In this document: one piece after another, positions 5,992 to 8,688 of the stretch
How the letters are laid out: every line of letters begins with the position of its first letter
Numbering within the stretch: the first letter of the stretch is position 1
From: Bordetella parapertussis
GTDB taxonomy: Bacteria > Pseudomonadota > Gammaproteobacteria > Burkholderiales > Burkholderiaceae_C
Length of the DNA: 8,688 bases
Direction of reading: 5' to 3'
Assembly (NCBI GenBank): GCA_943328885.2
Contig: CALQBT020000086.1
Span: 1-8,688, forward strand
Notes under the pieces: model-generated
What the model saw: the letters and a program-made list of their open reading frames with translations, nothing else
Database searches by the model: none
Told to the model about the DNA's origin: nothing
Made by a program: the position numbers and the translations under genes

Positions 5992-6108
5992 ATGCTCATG
6001 CCAAGCCAGACCATGGAAACGCAGCTGAACTTGCACAGCGGCAGGCCCGGCGCTGCCGCGGCTGGCATGATGCGGGTGGATTCGTTGATCTGGGGAACCC
6101 GCCGATGA
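5992..6108 (+). CDS. Possible small ORF (38 codons) joined to the PhyH gene by ATGA
   Basis: An ATG at 5992 opens a 38-residue frame, starting MLMPSQTMETQLNLHSGRPG and ending in DSLIWGTRR. Its TGA at 6106-6108 overlaps the ATG of the PhyH gene (ATGA at 6105-6108). A GAGAAG purine stretch sits at 5983-5988, only 3 bases upstream, so the ribosome binding site is mediocre. The peptide is not recognised and has no membrane segment. The exact stop-start overlap supports translational coupling, but an ORF this short is easily a chance event in GC-rich DNA. A hairpin at 6038-6059 lies within it. Confidence 0.25.
   Translation: MLMPSQTMETQLNLHSGRPGAAAAGMMRVDSLIWGTRR
6038..6059 (+). repeat. GC-rich inverted repeat in the gap before the PhyH gene
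   Basis: GCGGCAG (6038-6044) and CTGCCGC (6053-6059) pair perfectly as a 7 bp stem with an 8-base loop. No T-run follows, so it is not a typical intrinsic terminator. It lies about 45 bases before the PhyH start and 143 bases after the ATPase stop, where it could act as a transcript-stabilising or attenuating hairpin. Confidence 0.4.
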
Positions 6109-7256
6109 ACGCAGTTTCGTCCGATTACGGACAGCAGCAGGCCGCGATGCAGGTCTACTTGGCCGAAGGCCAGCAGCGCGCCTTTGCACTCGGCAACCGA
6201 GGCCCTCTGCGGTTCACCGCTGAGGGCAAGGTACACCCTGACATCCTCGCAGCCTACTGGCGCTGCGGTTTCTATGTCTTCGAGGGCGTGCTCGGCGCCG
6301 ACGAACTCGCCGACATCGAGGTCGACTTCCGCAACATCGTCGACCGTCTGCCCAGCGAACGCGGCTCACCGGTCGACGCCAAAGGCCGTCCGGCGATCAA
6401 CGCCGACCGCAAAGCGCCGACGCTGCAGTGGTCGCGTCCGCTTGGTGACCCGGTGGGCGGCACCCAACTCGCCAACGGCCGTCATCCACTGAAGATGTTC
6501 GAGCCCCAGGCCGCTGCCGATGCGCCCAAGGAGATCGTCTACCTGATCCTGGGCTCGCTGCAGTTCTCGGAGGCGGCGCTGCGCGTCTATGGTCATCCGC
6601 AACTGCTGGCCATGGCCGCGGCGGTCAATGGCGATGACTTCGTCCCGTTCAATGAAGCCTTGTTCATCAAGGAGCCTGGCCTGGGCGCTTCGGTCGCTTG
6701 GCACCAGGACGGCGTCACGCACTGGAACAGCCCGGACTGGGACGAAGGCACGCACGGCTTCAACTTCATGGCCCAGCTCTATGGCTGCACGCCGGCCAAT
6801 GGCGTGTGGGTGGTGCCGGGCTCGCACAAGCTGGGCAAGGCCGACATCCGGGCGATGGCTGCCGAGGCCGGCAGCGAGCGCTTGCCTGCGGCCGTGCCCA
6901 TTGTCTGCAAACCGGGCGATGTCGCGATCACCAACCGGCAGGCGGTGCACGGGTCTTTCGCCAACACCAGCCGTGACTGGCGCGTGACGCTGAACTTCGG
7001 CTTTCACCGCCGCCGCTCGGTGCTCGGGGTCGAGACCCGCGGCACCGCGCATGCCTCGGCGGGGGTCTACGACGAACAGCGCATCCATCAGCGCGCCCAC
7101 CTGATCGGCTGGGGCATCGATGCGCGCCGACAGCGCTTCCCCGGTGAGACGCCTTTTGCGTACCAGCCGCACGCTGTTGCCGGCGAAAGCTATCGATGGG
7201 ATGACGCGTCCAAGGCCGGCATCAAGGACTACAACCTGCTCGACCTGAGCATCTGA
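6105..7256 (+). CDS. Phytanoyl-CoA dioxygenase (PhyH) family protein
   Basis: This 383-residue protein is an Fe(II)/2-oxoglutarate-dependent oxygenase of the PhyH family; family members hydroxylate acyl-CoAs, or varied small molecules and natural products in bacteria. The iron-binding facial triad is visible: His200 and Asp202 in AWHQDGVTHW, and His282 in RQAVHGSFANTS. Arg293 in WRVTLNFGFHRR is the expected 2-oxoglutarate carboxylate ligand. Between them NGVWVVPGSHKLG (a typical PGSH block) and KPGDVAITN form the double-stranded beta-helix core. The N-terminal helical region includes YWRCGFYVFEGVL, the usual 'GFxVxxgvl' entry of the family. The ATG at 6105 has GGGGA about 8 bases upstream. 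No signal peptide is present, so it is cytoplasmic. A beta-propeller gene follows after 34 bases and is probably co-transcribed. Catalytic residues are complete. The substrate is unknown; phytanoyl-CoA itself should not be assumed. Confidence 0.92.
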   Translation: MNAVSSDYGQQQAAMQVYLAEGQQRAFALGNRGPLRFTAEGKVHPDILAAYWRCGFYVFEGVLGADELADIEVDFRNIVDRLPSERGSPVDAKGRPAINADRKAPTLQWSRPLGDPVGGTQLANGRHPLKMFEPQAAADAPKEIVYLILGSLQFSEAALRVYGHPQLLAMAAAVNGDDFVPFNEALFIKEPGLGASVAWHQDGVTHWNSPDWDEGTHGFNFMAQLYGCTPANGVWVVPGSHKLGKADIRAMAAEAGSERLPAAVPIVCKPGDVAITNRQAVHGSFANTSRDWRVTLNFGFHRRRSVLGVETRGTAHASAGVYDEQRIHQRAHLIGWGIDARRQRFPGETPFAYQPHAVAGESYRWDDASKAGIKDYNLLDLSI

Positions 7257-7273
7257 CCGGCCGCGCGCCGGCC
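7257..7273 (+). repeat. Short GC palindromic stretch between the PhyH and beta-propeller genes
   Basis: Immediately after the PhyH stop codon, CCGGC-CGCGC-GCCGG (7257-7271) and the alternative GGCCG-CGCGC-CGGCC (7259-7273) give 5 bp stems. No T-run follows, so read-through into the next gene is expected. It may only be a compact intercistronic hairpin. Confidence 0.35.
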
Positions 7274-7276
7274 CTG

Positions 7277-7284
7277 AAAGAGAG
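7277..7284 (+). promoter_or_regulatory. Ribosome binding site of the beta-propeller gene
   Basis: AAAGAGAG lies 6 bases before the ATG at 7291. This purine run supports that start, and the short gap from PhyH suggests one transcript. Confidence 0.5.
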
Positions 7285-7290
7285 CATCGC

Positions 7291-8262
7291 ATGACCCCCT
7301 TCACGCTCTGCGTCGGCACCGCCGGCACTTCGGTCTGGTTCAGTCGCGACCTCGGCGAGACCTGGGAGCGGCCCTATAGCGAATCGGGCCTGTACCTGGA
7401 GTCGCGGGTCTGGGCCTTGTCGGCACATCCCGGGCGTCCCGGCGAGGTGCTGGCCGGCACCGACTCGGGCGTTTATCGATGGTCTGAGGCCGCCCGGTTG
7501 TGGACCCACCTGCCCGCTCCCTTCGACAAAGACTGCACCTGGGCCTTGGCCCAGGACCCCCACGACCCTGACGTGATCATCGCGGGCACGCACCCGGCAG
7601 CGCTGTACCGATCGGACGATGCAGGGGTGTCGTGGCGAGCACTGAACGTCACATTGGCCGATCAATGCATCTTCGTCGGCGTGCCGCGTGTCACCCAGGT
7701 GCTGTTCGACCCTGCGGTCAAGGACACGCTGTGGGCCGGCGTCGAGATTGATGCGGTGCACCGCAGCCGCGATGGCGGCAGCACCTGGACCCGGCTCGAC
7801 CAGGGCCTGGTGTCGGGCGATGTCCATGGCGTGGCGGTGGTCGGCCAGGGCAGCAAGACCACGGTGTTCGCGACCACCAACAAGGGCTTGCACCGCAGCA
7901 CCGACGGGGGCGAAACCTGGACGCTCCAGCCGCTCGACTCGCCCTGGCAATACACCCGCACGATCAAGGCGCGGGCCGATGGCGACGACGTGCTGTTCCT
8001 GACCAACGGCAATGGCCCACCCGGGTCCACCGGCCGCCTGCTGCGCTCGCTCGACCACGGCGACACCTGGCAAGACGTTGGCCTGCCGGGTGACATCAAC
8101 AGCACGCCCTGGTGCGTCGCCTCGCACAGCGCCGACCCGAGCATCGTCTTCACCGTGACGAACCTGGGGCAGATCTTTCGCAGCCTGGACGGTGGCCAGA
8201 CCTGGGTCAAGCTCAGGCGCGAGTTCGGCGAGGTGCGCTCGATGGTCATGCTGCCGGGCTGA
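7291..8262 (+). CDS. Asp-box (BNR-type) seven-bladed beta-propeller protein
   Basis: This 323-residue protein consists almost entirely of Asp-box repeats (S-x-D-x-G-x-T/S-W), as in sialidases, sortilin and photosystem assembly factor Ycf48/HCF136-type propellers. Six boxes are clear, starting at residues 18 (SRDLGETW), 108 (SDDAGVSW), 159 (SRDGGSTW), 203 (STDGGETW), 253 (SLDHGDTW) and 298 (SLDGGQTW). A decayed one sits near 65-71 (YRWSEAARLW). The spacing of about 45-50 residues gives seven blades. There is no signal peptide and no FRIP motif or sialidase catalytic set, so it is probably a cytoplasmic binding or scaffolding protein, not a glycosidase, although automated annotation often says 'glycosyl hydrolase'. 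It follows the PhyH gene by 34 bases, which suggests a linked function such as holding the substrate or partner of the oxygenase. The actual role is unknown. Confidence 0.88.
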   Translation: MTPFTLCVGTAGTSVWFSRDLGETWERPYSESGLYLESRVWALSAHPGRPGEVLAGTDSGVYRWSEAARLWTHLPAPFDKDCTWALAQDPHDPDVIIAGTHPAALYRSDDAGVSWRALNVTLADQCIFVGVPRVTQVLFDPAVKDTLWAGVEIDAVHRSRDGGSTWTRLDQGLVSGDVHGVAVVGQGSKTTVFATTNKGLHRSTDGGETWTLQPLDSPWQYTRTIKARADGDDVLFLTNGNGPPGSTGRLLRSLDHGDTWQDVGLPGDINSTPWCVASHSADPSIVFTVTNLGQIFRSLDGGQTWVKLRREFGEVRSMVMLPG

Positions 8263-8369
8263 CGTCGCGCCATTCGCGCCCGTTTGGGTTGCAAAAAATC
8301 CGGGCCGGTTTGTCAATCGACGATCTTGTCGGGGCCTGAGGCTGCTGGCCGCGCGGCGACTTGCAGCGC

Positions 8370-8391
8370 GGGCTCGCGGGCCCGGGCTCGC
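8370..8391 (+). repeat. Direct repeat GGGCTCGC around GGGCCC
   Basis: Two exact 8-base copies of GGGCTCGC flank the palindrome GGGCCC, about 75 bases upstream of the crotonase start. It may be a regulator site or simply GC-rich low-complexity sequence. Confidence 0.3.
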
Positions 8392-8454
8392 ATCAAGCGC
8401 CTAGGTGACAGGCCAGCGACGGCTCTGCCGCCAGAATGGTTTGGCATCAACTGC

Positions 8455-8460
8455 TGGAGA
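8455..8460 (+). promoter_or_regulatory. Ribosome binding site of the crotonase gene
   Basis: TGGAGA is 6 bases before the ATG at 8467 and fixes this start. Confidence 0.55.
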
Positions 8461-8466
8461 CTTTGC

Positions 8467-8688
8467 ATGGAAGAACGCGTTCGTATCGAGATCGACGCCC
8501 ACGGCGTGGCCGATGTCTGCCTGGTGCGCAGCGACAAGATGAACGCGCTGGACTTTGCGATGTTCGATGCGCTGGCCGCAGCGATCACCCGGCTCAAGAC
8601 CGAACCCGGGCTGCGCGTGGTCGTGCTGCATGGCGAGGGCAAGGCTTTTTGCGCCGGTCTGGACATGGGCCGGATGGCCAAGCTCAGC
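8467..8688 (+). CDS. Enoyl-CoA hydratase/isomerase (crotonase) family, N-terminal part (truncated by window edge)
   Basis: The ATG at 8467 opens 74 residues with no stop before the window edge, so most of the protein is missing. Visible crotonase hallmarks are DKMNALDFAMFDAL (residues 23-36), with the first oxyanion-hole residue at about Ala27, and GEGKAFCAGLDMGRMAKL (56-73), the G-x-(G)-x-x-F-(C/S)-A-G-x-D signature with Gly64 supplying the second oxyanion contact. Crotonases bind acyl-CoA thioesters and catalyse hydration, isomerisation or related steps. The acid/base glutamates are normally further on and cannot be seen, so the exact reaction is open. A TGGAGA ribosome binding site supports the start. 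The gene is separated by 204 bases from the propeller gene and probably has its own promoter. It fits the acyl-CoA theme of the SDR, hydrolase and PhyH genes. Confidence 0.93.
   Translation, partial: MEERVRIEIDAHGVADVCLVRSDKMNALDFAMFDALAAAITRLKTEPGLRVVVLHGEGKAFCAGLDMGRMAKLS

Larger units (their letters stand above)
8263..8466. other. Intergenic region before the crotonase gene
   Basis: These 204 bases carry no convincing gene or terminator. The start is more AT-rich, with an A6 tract at 8293-8298 (TTGCAAAAAATCC), and contains a weak promoter-like pair (TTGCAA at 8289, GTCAAT at 8312, 17 bases apart). An 8 bp direct repeat GGGCTCGC lies at 8370-8377 and 8384-8391. A promoter for the crotonase is likely here but cannot be placed. 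Confidence 0.4.

Noticed and set aside
6086..6100. TTGATCTGGGGAACC before the PhyH gene as a second FNR box
   Set aside because: Only the left half-site is present; GGAAC does not match ATCAA, and its position over the ribosome binding site is unsuited to activation.
7291..8262. Sialidase or glycosyl hydrolase annotation of the propeller protein
   Set aside because: Asp-boxes alone are structural. No FRIP motif, arginine triad or secretion signal is visible.
8291..8311. CCGGCCCGGATTTTTT on the minus strand as an intrinsic terminator
   Set aside because: The stem would be only 3 bp and no minus-strand gene lies upstream of it to be terminated.
7222..8316. Minus-strand frame of 364 codons, longer than the sense gene
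   Set aside because: Despite its length it is antisense to the Asp-box propeller, whose six repeats are clear, and its translation is low-complexity.
8289..8317. TTGCAA-N17-GTCAAT as a sigma-70 promoter of the crotonase gene
   Set aside because: The -10 matches only half of the consensus and would give a leader of about 140 bases; it is too weak to call as a separate feature.
1..8688. tRNA, rRNA, CRISPR array, insertion sequence or integration site
   Set aside because: No cloverleaf-like sequence, regularly spaced repeats, transposase frame or terminal inverted repeats were seen on either strand.

Overview
This GC-rich window has long antisense ORF shadows, frequent GTG/TTG starts and enzyme families common in acyl-CoA metabolism. 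Together these suggest a high-GC Proteobacterium, most likely a betaproteobacterium of the Burkholderiales. That assignment rests on protein style and composition only, because no rRNA or other marker gene is present. No mobile element, CRISPR array, tRNA or rRNA was seen.

Layout. (1) Positions 1-380, minus strand: the N-terminal part of a short-chain dehydrogenase/reductase (SDR) that runs off the left edge. (2) A 125-base divergent intergenic region. (3) Positions 506-2385, plus strand: a two-gene unit. It holds an SDR resembling the (3R)-hydroxyacyl-CoA dehydrogenase domain of peroxisomal multifunctional enzyme type 2, and an alpha/beta hydrolase that most likely starts at a TTG inside the TTGA overlap at 1399-1402. 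(4) Positions 2386-2596: an intergenic region with a near-consensus FNR/CRP-type palindrome and a well-placed Shine-Dalgarno sequence in front of a 34-codon small ORF. (5) Positions 2597-5895: a three-gene ABC exporter in the order membrane fusion protein, FtsX/MacB-type permease, LolD/MacB-type ATPase. This is the gene order of the DevBCA family, with ATPase and permease on separate chains. (6) Positions 5896-6104: a gap with a GC hairpin and a second small ORF joined to the next gene by an ATGA overlap. (7) Positions 6105-8262: a phytanoyl-CoA dioxygenase-family (PhyH) oxygenase followed by a cytoplasmic seven-bladed Asp-box (BNR-type) beta-propeller. (8) Positions 8467-8688: the N-terminus of a crotonase (enoyl-CoA hydratase/isomerase) cut by the right edge.

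Function. Two SDRs, an alpha/beta hydrolase, a PhyH oxygenase and a crotonase are all compatible with catabolism or remodelling of acyl-CoA or other lipid-like substrates. The exporter between them belongs to a superfamily that moves lipids, glycolipids, lipoproteins, peptides or macrolides. A shared lipid-related role is a reasonable inference but the sequence does not prove it.

The points most worth a second look are the FNR-like box and small ORF ahead of the exporter, the run of four genes without an ATG start, the degenerate TolC-tip motif in the fusion protein, the non-canonical catalytic acid position in the hydrolase, and the PhyH/beta-propeller pair. I did not find a clearly new system here; most genes belong to known families.
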